Part shown: positions 1 to 12,800 of the stretch, one piece after another
How positions within the stretch are numbered: position 1 is the first letter of the stretch
How the letters are laid out: each line of letters begins with the position of its first letter
From: Phaseolus vulgaris
Taxonomy: Eukaryota > Streptophyta > Magnoliopsida > Fabales > Fabaceae
Length of the DNA: 64,000 bases
Direction of reading: 5' to 3'
NCBI RefSeq assembly: GCF_000499845.2
Contig: NC_023759.2
Location: forward strand, 47,652,172-47,716,171
The notes under the pieces: model-generated
What the model was told of the DNA's origin: nothing
The model's input: only the letters and a program-made list of their open reading frames with translations
Databases searched by the model: none
Program-made: the position numbers and the translations under genes

Positions 1-128
1 GGAATAAAAAGGTTGAAATGTAATGATTAAGGGGAAAAGTGAAGGTATGCATGAAAGTGAGGATGATGATGTTTTGATTTGTGTACAGTAGAAGATGAAA
101 GGAAGAGAGTTTGATAGAAAAGTAGAAC

Positions 129-240
129 CTGAGGCAAGGTCAGCGACACAGAGGTCTTGAAGAGGATCAGGATCTGATGCAGTGATGGTGGTTAGCAGCA
201 AAGCAAAAGTCAAGAGTAGAAGGGAGGGTAAGAACTTCAT
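129..240 (-). CDS. Germin-like protein, exon 1 (partial gene)
   Basis: First coding exon of a germin-like protein, a secreted cupin of the plant cell wall; family members bind manganese and some act as superoxide dismutase or oxalate oxidase. The ATG is at 240-238. It opens a hydrophobic signal peptide (MKFLPSLLLLTFALLL) followed by the mature N-terminus SDPDPLQDLCVADLAS, which is a hallmark of the family. The exon is 37 codons plus one base and ends at 129 with a clean GT donor at 128-127, leaving a phase-1 intron that runs out of the window. The cupin barrel with its metal ligands is therefore not visible and activity cannot be judged. Family identity is strong; the subfamily is uncertain. 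Confidence 0.88.
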
Positions 241-323
241 GTTGGTATGCAAGAGAAATGAAGTTGGGAATGAAAGGAAGAGAGAACAAGAGAAGAAAAG
301 TATGTTAGAATTGTTTGTATGAG

Positions 324-334
324 GTATTTATCAG
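324..334 (-). promoter_or_regulatory. Probable TATA box of the germin-like gene
   Basis: On the minus strand this reads CTGATAAATAC, about 85 bases upstream of the germin-like ATG, a normal distance for a plant TATA box with a 50-60 base leader. Position and sequence only; no transcript evidence. Confidence 0.4.
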
Positions 335-400
335 AAGGGGTTGAGAAGTAGATGACTTAGAAAAAAGAAGAAGAATGGTGTGCTAATAAGTTGAATAAAT

Positions 401-410
401 GGCGCGCGTG
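401..410. promoter_or_regulatory. CGCG-box cluster upstream of the germin-like gene
   Basis: GGCGCGCGTG stands out in an AT-rich promoter, 160 bases upstream of the germin-like start. It contains overlapping VCGCGB-type boxes, the binding core of calmodulin-binding CAMTA factors. Use in vivo is inference. Confidence 0.3.
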
Positions 411-3057
411 TGAATCAAACGCATGCGACATGCCTAATTCTTGGACACAAAACACAGGAATGAACAAATGAATAAAATAGACCTAAGAATTGGGTTTTGG
501 TTTGGGCCTTGGATGAAGGTTTGTGTGTGTGACCCAGTCAATCGTGAGTTGCGGTTCTCACACATGTCACCTGTGCTCTGCTCCACGCCCTTCTGTTGAG
601 TGTTTCATTAGTTTATTCATTTGTAGCCATGTTTTACGGTCAGAATCGTAGACCTTATTTTGTGTTCCAACTACAACAATTTCTTCTGCATAAACCTCTT
701 CTCAAAATTTCAAAAATCCTAGTTTACAATACATGGCGTTTACTTTAAATAAAATGTTTTTATTTTAGGTCGTGTCTTCTACGGTATGAGCAACCTCACA
801 TGGGTCCGTTTCATCTTGTATCAGGAAAAATGTGCTTTTGATTTCAAACAACTAAATAAATAAATATATTTACCCACTCAGTCACTGTTAGAAAATTAAT
901 TGTGATTATATATATAATATAACAAAATTTAAAATTAATTACATCATCAATGCATCTATCTTTAAGCTTCATCTTCCTTTCTTTAGAAAAGTTAAATTTG
1001 AAAAAAAAGTATTTTTTATAAGCAGTTTTTTAAAATTAAATACAAGGGGTATGCAAACCTTTCCGGCCATAAAGCTAAACCAGTATCAAAACTTCTCCTT
1101 CATCTGGATCAATAATTTATTCATTAATTAAATTTAAAATTTTAATATAATCAGAATTATTTTAAATTTATCCTCATAAAAATTTATTGAACTTATTAAA
1201 TCAGCGGTTATCCATTATTTCTGGTCAAATTCAATAATTTATTCATTTGAAAAATACTTTCTAAAGTCAATGTAATTAAAGATAAAATTTAAAAAACCAG
1301 ACACACATTAAAATAAGAATGCTTTACTCCTTGGCAATGGAGTTGTGTTGTAAAGAAAAATATTATCTGATCAAGAACTCATACAACATTTAATACAAGT
1401 TTTATTTGTTTATTTGTCTTTCTAACGCATAGAATATTTCATGTTATAACGATAAAAAGATAATACAAAAATGATATTATATAAATTGTAACGTCATTTT
1501 TATATTAATTATAAATAGTGTTGTTTAGCCAAGCATATAAGCACAAGTTACATATCCATGAATAAAAAGATTATCAAACAAAAGTAGATAAAGGGTAAAC
1601 GAAAAACAAATTATCACAATCTTCAATTTACTTTAAACAAATTACATGCATCATGGTCTCTGTAATTGATTGGAATTTATTATAAATATAAAACGGTGTA
1701 AGTCTTAAACTTTTTATTAAATGATCTCACTCATAGTTTTTATTAATTTATTATTATTAATTTATTATTAAATGTGCTGCCAACGCCCCTCTTAAAGTAA
1801 TAAATGAAAAAAATAACAATTTATAATTTATAAATATTTTTAATACCACATCTTTAAATTACTAGGAATACAGTTTTTTTCTAATAAACTCTTACTGGTT
1901 AAAATATATTCAAATTACAAAATCATAAGTTAAAAATTAAATAATAAATTGGGTCCGTATACTTTCTATAATTCTTAACAAATTCTAACCAACAATGTGT
2001 TAAATATTACTAACTTCTTTTAATAAATTATTTAAAATTCTTCTACTTTTTGGATATATATGATAGTTGGTGGGTATTAAATATATTTTATATACTGTCA
2101 ACAAATTTGTAAGCAAAATGTTATGTTATTTATTTTGAAAAAAATTATAAAGAAAGACGTCCACTTATAATTATTATGTGCCATGATATAATTTTAGAAT
2201 TAGTATATCTTATTATATAAAAATTTTAAATTTTAGCCAAAAATTATTTATTTTTTGAATCATAATCTTATGTGTGATGTAAGCTCTGAGTATATCATCA
2301 TCTCAAATTTTAAATAATTTTTTTATTTATTTATAATAAATAAAATCGATATCTTAACATAAAATGAAGGAATATTTGTTGGAGAAATTAAAAATTAAAA
2401 TTTTTCATTATATTTAAAGTTCGTACTTATTTATATATAATAAAATACTCTATTCTTCGTGAGATTTCTAACAATTATTTATTAGATTTATCAAAACAGG
2501 TATCGGAGTTTTTGGATTTTATTCCTCAAATATAATATAGAGGCATGAGCTCTACGATCTTCCATTGCTAAGGGAAAAAAAAGTGGTAAACGTTAGGTGT
2601 TGTGGGGATGTGGAATAGTGGAGTCTATGCTAAGGAAAGACAAAGACACAAACAACCCATCCTCCAAATTCTAACCTAATCCATTTGCATCATTATCATT
2701 TCTTTCATCTTTTTTTCTCACTCCTTGACTTTTCTCTTGTACCATTTCTGCAAGGCATCAAACATTCATATACTTAGAGACAAATTAAAATTCAATCAGA
2801 TACAAATGCTGCAGCTCTGGACAACACCACATATAACACAACACCAATCACGATAATATATATATGTAAGAATCATTTGTATTTGTGATTTTATAAAAAT
2901 TAAACTTTATTAAGATGGTATTAAAAATTATTGCATTATGCAAACATTAAATTAATCGGGGGAAAAAATCTAATCTATAAAGCTAACATCATTGCTTTCC
3001 TCACGAATTAGAAGCAAGCAACACCAATTACCCACCACACAAAAATTTCATCACTTC
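411..3057. other. AT-rich spacer with no gene seen
   Basis: The 5' part (to about 800) is the distal promoter of the germin-like gene. The rest is AT-rich DNA with short A/T runs and no convincing ORF, splice structure or RNA gene. A slightly less AT-rich patch at about 2540-2830 has no recognisable coding content. Confidence 0.6.
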
Positions 3058-3416
3058 AAGAAAATCATGAAATAAAATCAATTTTAAAGACAAAAAATAA
3101 TTAGTTGCTATAGTTACTAAATTAGATAACATAGAAACTAAAAAAAAAATTATAAATTAATTTATATTATTGTTAAATAATTTCTAAATTGGTATCTAAT
3201 TAGCCACCAAGATTTTTGCTACCAAATTTATAATCTAAATAATTGGTAGTTAAAATTTTTGTGGCTAATTAAATACCAATTTAGAAACCATTTAACAATA
3301 ATATAAACTAATTTAAAAACTATTTTTTTTAGTTTTTAAAATAATTTTTAATTTAATTATTATAACAACTAATTATTTTTTGTTTTTAAAATTAATTTTT
3401 ATTTCATGATTTTCTT
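3058..3416. mobile_element. Foldback MITE, family 1, copy 1
   Basis: A nearly complete inverted repeat of about 359 bp. The left arm (AAGAAAATCATGAAAT...) pairs with the right arm (...ATTTCATGATTTTCTT) through most of its length, so the single strand could fold into one long hairpin with arms of roughly 170 bases. No ORF. Related copies occur at 14035, 28552, 60612, 61556 and 63300, with one arm at 52745. This is the best preserved copy. The transposase superfamily cannot be assigned because no clear target duplication was found. Confidence 0.75.
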
Positions 3417-3814
3417 ATAACATTTTGTTTTGTTTCACTTTATTTTGGATCCTAATCATATCCGTTCAACTTTAGATTGATACACTTTGTTAAACACGTC
3501 ATAACTCACAAGGTTTTAGTGTAATTTAAATATTTTTGAAAATACTGAAAATTAAGAAAATGCTTCAAAAGTTATTATTTTGCTTAAAAATAATTGATAA
3601 TATAATATAACTATTTAAAATCTCTTATTGAGAAAATCTTAGAGGCGGTTTAACTAACATATTGAAAATTAAAAAGTTAAAACAGAAAAACAAAATACAA
3701 ATATTTTTTTGTGACATAAAATTAGAACATGACCAACAACTCCTTAATTTAGGCCCATATAACTTTTTTTCCAACGTAAGTGTAAAGTCCAAAACAAATT
3801 CTGCTATATTTCAT

Positions 3815-4333
3815 GGATGTTTGTTGCTGCACCTACCTGCATACTTCCTCGTGTCATCTATAGATCAGGTGAAAAGATTATTTTATTTTAAAAAAATATA
3901 TCAGATTTTACAATCTGAAAATATTTTTTATTTTATTTATACCTTCATGATTGTAAAATCCAGAAAGTATTTTCGTATCCAAAAATACTCTATAAATTTT
4001 ATAATTTGAAATATTTTTCTCTTTAAAAAATATATTATGGATTACAAAATCCAGAAGGTTTCCTAATTCAAAAATATATTCTGAATTCTATAATTAGAAA
4101 ATATTTTTCAGATTATAATCTAGAATGTATTTTTTTAAAGTAACCATTATGGATTATAGAATCTGAAAGATATTTTCAATTTAAAAATATCTTATGAATT
4201 CTATAATTCATAGTTTTTCCAGGTTACCTATTCCAAAATAAATAAATAAAAACATCAATGGAATAAAAATATTTTGAATATTTTAAGAATTCTGGAGTGC
4301 CACAAAAAGCTAGTGAGGTGCATGAAGAAACAA
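3815..4333. mobile_element. MITE, family 2, copy 1 (degenerate)
   Basis: Ends resemble the family-2 termini: GGATGTTTGTTGCTGCACC at the left, and the reverse complement of a TTTCTTCATGCACC-type end at the right. The interior repeats short units around 'GATTNNANAATC' (for example at 3900-3920, 3950-3965 and 4037-4055), separated by AT-rich DNA. No convincing target duplication. It lies about 90 bp from copy 2. Confidence 0.5.
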
Positions 4334-4425
4334 CAATTCCATCTCCACACAAAATCAATAACTGGTCCAAATTGATTTCGGCCTAGCCCATTACAATCCT
4401 TTCGAACTTGGCTTGGTCATAAATA

Positions 4426-4788
4426 GATTCTTACTTCCTGCACCTCCATATATTCTTCTTTCACCTCCATAAATTTTCATATTTTAAAAAATATTATTCT
4501 GTAATATTTTGGATTACGTAATTTGTAAGTCTTTTTTCAAATTCGTAATTAGCTTCTGGATTACATAATTCGGAAACCTTTTTTCATATGCATGATTAGT
4601 TTCTGGATTATGTAATCCGAAAGTCTTTTTTAGCTTCCAGATTACATAATTCAGAAGTTTTTTTCAAATGCATGTTCGGATTACATAATCCAAAAGGTAC
4701 TATATGGGGTGATACAAGAAGGATAAAAAGATATTTTCATGTTGTGTATGGAGGTGAAGAACCTATGGAGGTGTAGGAAGAAACAGTC
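4426..4788. mobile_element. MITE, family 2, copy 2, with 9-bp target duplication
   Basis: Terminal inverted repeats of about 50 bp start GATTCTTACTTCCTGCACC at the left and, read on the other strand, GACTGTTTCTTCCTACACC at the right. The flanks carry a perfect 9-bp direct repeat, TCATAAATA, at 4417-4425 and 4789-4797. A 9-bp duplication is typical of Mutator-like transposition. The interior has five near-palindromic units of the GGATTACATAATCC type at about 4503, 4559, 4605, 4638 and 4678. Non-coding, non-autonomous. Confidence 0.78.
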
Positions 4789-4799
4789 TCATAAATATG

Positions 4800-7700
4800 A
4801 GATACTATGAAAAATAGCCACAATATAAAAAGAACCAAAACATATGTTAAAAGAAAAAAAAGGCTAGCAACATATAATTATTTAGGAATTTTAACATTTT
4901 TCAGCATTTTTAGTACAAGATTTCTTGCAAGTTAATTTTTTTTTTTAGAAGAACATAAATTTCAATGAGTTCCAACTCTTAGTTGATAATTATCTTTAAA
5001 TTTTATAACTAATAACAATTTTTAATTAATAAAATGTGTTATGATAAAATGGTAGGAATGAATATGCAGGTAGTGCAGATTTTGTGGTAATTAAGTAAAA
5101 TGAAGATTATAAGCCTTAGTATTTCTTTAATAAAATATATTAAATTTTATTATTATTTTAGTATTTGAGAAAAAATTTAAGAAAAAATAATTTCTTTAAA
5201 TTATTTTATAACTATTTTTCTTATTTTTAAGAGATAATGTTATTGTTTTTTCTTATATATAGAAAGAAGAATTTTGTATTTTTTTAGTAAATTATATTAT
5301 TATTTATTTTCTACATCATATTTTCTATTAGTTCTTCTTAAATAAAATTTGAAATGAAGAAGGAAAATGTCAGTCTTCTTTATACATCATAAAGAGGTAC
5401 AAAACAAGGAAAAAAAGGTTAAATAAAAGTACTTGAGAATGAAAGTGGAAAAAAAGTTTATTATAGTAATACCGAGAAAACGATTTGAAGAAATAATAAA
5501 TATTTAAAAAATATATCAAATTGTAGGCTACAATTAAAAACACAAATATAATGAAAATTTATTAATGTTGATAGGACAAACCATACATTTTAACACCATC
5601 CTACCATGATTTTTCTGGCAAGCCTAATCACTTTTTATTTTTTTATTTTTTAAGTTTAATATTTAACCAATGTGAAAAAAGGCAAATAAATAAGATAGAG
5701 TTCAATTCTACTTTTATCTTTTTGTTAAAAATTAAAGGAATTTATTTAGAAAATATTAAAAAATATATAGAAAAGACTACTCTTAAAACAATATTATATA
5801 TATTAGGATTAAGACAGCGTAGGAAAGACATTATTTTAAAGAAAAATTTTACTTTTGAAAAAAAAAATATATACTTTACAGACAAATTCGGTCTTTAGTT
5901 TAAAACATAAAAAAGTATAAGAGAAACACAATAGCATCATAAATTTTGTTTTTTGTTCAATATACAACTTAAAATAGTTATTTTCTGATCACCCTTTTAT
6001 GGAAAGAAAATAAAATAAAATATAATTACATTTTTAATAATAAATATTAATAAATGAAAACAAAGTAATTAATGTAGATAGAAAGTCTTTATTTCACATA
6101 CCTACTTTTAATATATTCATAATAAAATTGCATATAATTAATGTAACTTTTCAATCCTTTTACATTTAAGCAAACCAATTATCATTAAAAGTTCATATTA
6201 ATCTCACTATTAATTTGTTATTCATCAATCATTTTGACGTACATCAATTAAACACAATGGAACAAAATTCACGTGGCTTTTGTCAAAACCAAATCTGAAG
6301 TTCATATTCATTATTTAAACAGAATCAAATCATTGAGAGAATTTTATATTTCAATTATCAAATTATTAAATACACTATAAGAATTTATCATCTTTTATAC
6401 TATGAGAACAAAAATTCAGTTTTAACTAGAAATAATATTAAAATACAGTGTATAAGTAAAGAAAAGTAGGTTTTATAAATTAGAATCATTCAAATGGTAA
6501 AATGACAAGAAAGTTTATTTTAAACTCAATAGTGTTAGGTTAGTTTGACATCAAATCATAAAAATTAATGGAATTTTCGTTGAAAGAATTATTTTACTAA
6601 ATTTATAAAAGAGTTGTATTTTTACAATTATGATTTCAAAGTTAGAGTCCAGCCTTTTATATATAACATACATTGTCTTGTTAATTTGTCATCTTCAAAA
6701 ACTACACTTAATGATTAAACCAGTGGCAGACAAGCACAAGGAAATAAAAACAATCTGCCATAAATACCAGAAAACATAGTATATGTACTATGTATTAGGC
6801 ACAAGCACAACTAATAACTAATAATAGAAGCAGAAACAAGTGGTACACAGTGTTGTGTATGTTTTGAAAGAGCAATAGAATTTGTTTTGTGGGGATAACC
6901 GATTTGAAAGGAAGGTGCAGGGACAGCAAGAAACCCAGAAGATGGTGAGAGAAGTGATGAAGCAAGCACTTTGGAAAAGCATGCACTTTGGAAAAGCATG
7001 AACAAGTTTGTGTGTGTGGGGAAAGTGATAAGAATGGGGTGTTATTGAAAAAGCAAATGTGAAGGAATGGAAGGTGGGGTTGTTAATAAATCAAGCTTTT
7101 GTGAAAAAAGAAGGTTTATGAATTAAGAAGGGCTGGAACATCATATATCTACACTACAGTCTGTGTGTGTAAAAGTCTAATCATGAAAAGAAATTCACAT
7201 ATCCACCACAAAGGGATGCATGATTTTGATTGAAATTGATAGATCCAAAATTTTAAAGTTGCATCAGCAACTTCTACTAGTAGTGGTTGTTGATTAGTAC
7301 CCACCATGTCAATAAAATGGTTTGGTTTGATTTGTTTCTTCTGTTTATAGCTCGTGACCAATCACTAATTCACTTGCTTCCCACTGCATACCTGGCTAAT
7401 CATTTTTCTTCAGTCCAAACTTTACTCAAGTGACTAACCATTTACATTCCCAATATCTGTTTTCTGTAAACGAAACTGAAAAACTAAAAATTGTTTAAGA
7501 GGGACACTTTTTGAAAATTATTAACTGATATATCTTTTTAGCTTTTGAAAAACTTGAATTTTCTCTCCAATCATCAAAAATAGCTTTTTCTAATAAAGAT
7601 ATAGTTTTGTACAATTTTTTTCCTTTTTTTAGTTTTTCTTTGTCGTCAAATGAGAGAATTGTTTTTGGTAAGTCTGGCACTGATTTTTTCTTCTCTGTTT

Positions 7701-9650
7701 CTGTCGTTAATAAAATCAAACCATGTGAAAAATAGTTTTTGAAAATAGGAGCTTATCCTTTAGAAAGTGGGGTGTGGTCCATTTTGAAAACTGGGTTCCA
7801 TTTCCCCATATTCATTTTGGTGAGCTACAGCGTTGAGAATTTGAAAGTTTGATAATTTGTTGGCACTAATGCTTGTAGTCTCATTGAGGTTGCCGATTAT
7901 AAATAAAAATAGGAGACTTGCACCATTCTGAGCTCTGAATTTTAAAGTTGGAAAGATCCAGGGTTATTTTAATTGTATAAATATCTGTTTTATATATTCT
8001 CCATCTTTAGAGCAGGACATTGATAGCATCAGGTGTTTTGATATGTCCCTGGAATGCAATGAAGATGATTTGGACTATTATCATGTGCATTTTCTTTTGA
8101 CAAGCAGCAACCTCAATACAGATGATGTTGATGGGCTCATTTACTATAATGTCTTTGTTTCTGTGGGACTAGCTGGCTCTGGCTGGACTAGTGAAACAAA
8201 ACTACCATGCATCATGCATCATGCATGGTAACTAACATGTACACACAAGTTATAATCAGGCAGGTTTTTTACTTTTTAACTTTTACTTTCAAAGTGATTG
8301 GCTTGTAAGGTGAAACTGTGATAGCAAAACCAGTTCTGATTCTAACCCATCTTTGCTTCACCCACCAATCAAACAGGATGAGGGAACACTGAAAAAAGTG
8401 TTTTCAGTTGACAGTGATTTTCGAACAAAAAGATTTAGCATGATTGAGATACTAGAAGTTAGACTGCTATTGTGAAAGAGACAGTTCAAATGTAAGATGG
8501 ATTTTATGAGTGGAATGAGATTACAAAGCAAAGCTAAAGGCAAAGCTCTTGAATTTCAGTGATGTGCATGATAAGAGAGGGAAAGTGACAGTCATGGACT
8601 TTTATCAAACAATGGAGCTCTAAAAGGACATTGAGGACACCATATGAGCTGTACCATGTGACCCATAGTTTGAAACTTTGAATATTTGACTTAGGATTTC
8701 GGTTTTTCGTGTCATTTCTCTATTTTTTTACTGCCCTCTGGGGTATGGAACTGGAAGGTCAGCTTTCGCCAAATTTGAAGCTTTATGTGTTTCTTCCTAG
8801 TTCGTACAAATGCAAATTTTTGGGCAGTATGTGATTTTTTTTCCATTGTAAGAAAATTATATCCTTTTTCTGTCTGACAAAGCTGCTTAACCAAAAGGAC
8901 AAGTTTCAATTTCAACCTTAGTCCTCTCATACGTATCAGAATAACAACAATTAAGTATTCAGCTTTGACACAAAGTTGCTGCTGCCGGTGCAGCTTTAAT
9001 TTAACTGCCAAAATGTTAAGAGTCCACAAACCACGCATTCACTCAACTTCGAATCCAAACCATTACAAGTTCTCATTAATGATGTAGTATAATACGTTCA
9101 CACATATATCAAGGCTATTCTTATGACATAATTAAGAGCAAAATCATGAGGAAATCACGTGATGAGTGTATGAAGCTGCTTTATAGTTAATAAACAGTTG
9201 ATGAATTTGAACTGTGATATGACCACTAAATCAAATAATGCTATGTAATCAAACCGAGAAAAGTCTACGCAATTTCGTAAAGCAGTCTTTTCCTTTCAAA
9301 TTGACCCATTAAAGCTTCTGGCTCAGGAAATAGATAAATGCTACCAATGGATTGTTCAACGAAGACAAGCACATAGATGGAGTGGAGTGGGGCAAGCATG
9401 TTGGGCTGATTAAGATAATTGATTGATTAAGCATCCGCAATTAACATCCTTAAGCCACTTGTGCTTCCAAATCAGTAGTGAGTGTTGAGGGATACCCTGT
9501 CAAGAATACTACCCAAATCTTTCTTTTCTGTTTTGGATTTGAAAATGCCAAACTGGTGAGCTAAGAGGCCTTGAAAAAGGAGGGACAGAGAGCATGATGA
9601 GTAGCATGGAGGACAATTAGTGAAGGATACAGGGAATCAATTTAAGGTCG
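4800..9650. other. Long spacer, no confident gene
   Basis: 4800-6700 is plain AT-rich DNA. 6710-9060 is less AT-rich and has several short ORFs of 60-110 codons on both strands, none of which I recognise; one on the minus strand (about 6811-7005) sits in CT-rich, leader-like DNA and contains a short direct duplication. 9060-9650 is the upstream region of the NPF gene. No tRNA or rRNA seen. Transcribed non-coding RNA or a small peptide gene in 6.7-7.1 kb cannot be excluded. Confidence 0.5.
8204..8230. promoter_or_regulatory. Cluster of three RY (CATGCA) motifs
   Basis: Three CATGCAT units follow one another with an 8-base period, inside an almost symmetrical block starting ACCATGC and ending GCATGGT. 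CATGCA is the core RY element bound by B3-domain factors (ABI3/FUS3/LEC2 class) in seed programmes. The nearest identified gene is the NPF transporter 1.6 kb downstream, so any target is uncertain. Confidence 0.4.
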
Positions 9651-9656
9651 TGGAAA

Positions 9657-9665
9657 TTATAAACT
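9657..9665 (+). promoter_or_regulatory. Probable TATA box of the NPF transporter
   Basis: TTATAAACT lies about 170 bases upstream of the proposed ATG at 9831, followed by CT-rich, leader-like DNA. Position and sequence only. Confidence 0.35.
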
Positions 9666-9830
9666 AGGCCCTCTTGTGCATTTTATGCTCAAAGTTGCTC
9701 TCTCTTTACCATCCTTGTCTGAGCTCTATCTTTTTCTCGAAAGCTTCCTTTTTGGGCTATATGTTCATAAACACCATTTCCCCTGAACACTCCATTCCTG
9801 TCTAAAACACACTTCTCCAAAATCTCTAGA

Positions 9831-12800
9831 ATGGTAACCCACTAGCACTACTGACTCATTCATTCTGCTCATGTTCAATCCTCCTTCTCAAGCCCTTTAT
9901 CTTCTCTCTATGTGTGTGTTGTTGATTAATGAGTTTCAAATCTTGTCATACAGGCTGACCATGATGCCACGGAAGAACAAAGGCCCCTCAACCAATGGAA
10001 GAGAAGTAAAGGGGGATTCATGGCTTCCATGTTCATTTTTGGTATGCAAAAGCAAAAGGAGAAGACTTTCTGTTGTGTGATTTGATAGCAAGATATATAT
10101 TCAGCTTTTTTTACCCCCTTTCCCTTCCTTGTTCATTGTAGTCTTGTCAGCATTGGACAACATGGGTTTTGTGGCAAACATGGTGAGCATAGTCCTATAC
10201 TTTTATGGAGTGATGCACTTTGATCTCGCCAGCTCAGCCAACACCCTCACAAACTTTATGGGTTCAACCTACTTGCTTTCCCTTGTTGGGGGCTTCATCT
10301 CAGATACTTACTTGAACAGATTCACCACATGCTTGCTTTTCGGATCACTAGAGGTTCTGGTAAGTGATGAACAATAAATAACATCTTTGAAAATTCCTAA
10401 ATCCCAATGACCTGCCCAACATAGAAACGAATGTTATTTGAACAAAATAATTACTTCCTTTCAACCTTTTGATAAAGTTTCTGAAAAAAGAAAACTATTA
10501 TTTCTTAAAAAGTCTCACACCAAGCATGGCTATATCGTATCTGGTTGCACACATGTAGGCTTTGGCAATGCTCACAGTTCAGGCTGCTTCAAATCATTTA
10601 CACCCTGAAGCTTGTGGCAAGTCAAGCTGTGTCAAAGGTGGCATAGCAGGGATGTTTTACACATCACTGTGCTTGATGGCATTGGGAATGGGAGGGGTGA
10701 GAGGATCCATGACTGCATTTGGTGCCGACCAGTTTGATGAGAAGGATCCTACTGAGGCAAAAGCCCTTGCCAGTTTTTTCAATTGGCTTTTGATGAGTTC
10801 AACTGTGGGAGCAATAACAGGAGTCACTGGTGTTGTGTGGGTGAGCACCCAAAAAGCATGGCATTGGGGTTTTTTCATAATAACCATTGCTTCCTCTGTT
10901 GGATTTGTGACCCTTGCTCTTGGTAAGCCATTCTACCGCATCAAAACTCCAGGAGATAGCCCCACTTTGAGAATTGCTCAGGTGTGCATCTCTGTTTGGC
11001 TTTTTCTTCATGATAAGTACTAAACTACTAAACCAACTTACATGCACATTTTATAATGTTAAAAAACCATTTTATTTGTTAACTACAGGTTATTGTTGTG
11101 GCTTTTAAGAACCGAAAGTTGTCACTGCCGGAGTCACATGGGGAACTATATGAAATCAGTGATAAAGATGCTACAGCAGAGAAGATTGCCCACACCAGCC
11201 AAATGAGGTGACTCTCCCTCCTCAATTTCATACTTAACAACAGGCATACACAGAAAAAAGGCTAATAATTTCTTGCAAATGACAAGACTATTAAACTAAA
11301 CAGGGTCCAGCAAATTGGCATGTTAGGATTCTTTTTCATGTACCTCGTAGTAGGTAACGCCAAGCACCATGGTCCCACTATAACCTCTACACGTCAAGGA
11401 ACGGCAGAGATATGGGGAATGAATGATTATAGAAGGGAAAAAATCTATGCCGTGTGTAAATTGCACAACACAAAATAAAAGTATTCTGACATAACTAAGG
11501 AAGAGGCATATAAAGAACAGTACTGAATGCAATCAATCAGTTAGTTTTTTCTTTTTCTTTTTCATTTTCTGAAATATCATACAACTCAGAGGATAACTGT
11601 GATTTTTATTTTTGTCCACGAGTAGGAAATTTGGTTCTCTCATAATTTGATTTGGATTGTAATTCAACAGAATATGAAATAATAGTTTTCATCGGGATCA
11701 GATTCCACTTTAGAAGTCTGAATTAAATCTAACCTTTTTTTACCATCAATATCCTGCTAACCCGATTTCTGGTATATCTTGTTACCTCTAAAATTGGAAA
11801 ACTTTAGACTCATCAGTTGAGCCAACTTCAATGATTTATTCTTTGTTGATATTTAATTATTATTTGGTTGCTTAAATCATAGTCTTCCTATGTACAATAA
11901 TTGATGACAAGATTTGGATTTAGGCATACACATGTCTCCTCTCCCCTTTTTTCACATTCATGCATGTTAAAAAGTTGAGGTTTGTTCAATTACGCAGGAT
12001 TCTAGACAAAGCGGCCATTATCCAAGAAAACTCAAAACCCCAAGCATGGAAAGTGTGCACAGTGACACAGGTCGAAGAAGTCAAGATCCTAACAAGAATG
12101 TTACCCATAGTAGCAAGTACCATTATACTGAACACCTGTATGGCACAACTTCAAACATTCTCAGTTCAACAAGGGAATATAATGAACCTAAAACTTGGGT
12201 CTCTAACAGTGCCTGCACCATCCATTCCTGTTATCCCCCTTGTGTTCATAAGTGTCCTAGTTCCCTTGTATGAACTATTTTTTGTGCCATTTGCAAGAAA
12301 GATCACTCAACACCCTTCAGGCATAACACAACTCCAAAGGGTAGGGGTGGGGTTGGTACTCTCAGCAATATCAATGGCAGTGGCTGGGATTGTGGAAGTG
12401 AAGAGAAGGGATCAAGGAAGGAAAGACCCTTCTAAGCCTATAAGCCTATTTTGGCTTTCATTCCAGTATGGTATATTTGGCATTGCAGACATGTTCACCC
12501 TTGTGGGATTATTGGAATTCTTTTACAGGGAATCACCTGCTAGCATGAAATCACTTTCAACCTCTTTAACGTGGTTGTCAACATCCCTTGGTTACTTCTT
12601 GAGCACAGTCTTTGTGAATGTCATAAATGCTGTCACCCAAAGGATCACTCCAAGCAAACAAGGGTGGTTGCATGGATTCGACTTGAACCAAAACAACCTT
12701 AACTTGTTCTACTGGTTCCTAGCCGCCCTTAGTTGCCTTAACTTTTTTAACTACCTCTATTGGGCCTCAAGGTACAAGTACAAACGTGAAGACTCTGGTC

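Noticed and set aside
9871..10080. Plus-strand ORF over NPF exon 2
   Set aside because: It is in a different frame from the transporter and overlaps an intron-exon border; a shadow of the real exon.
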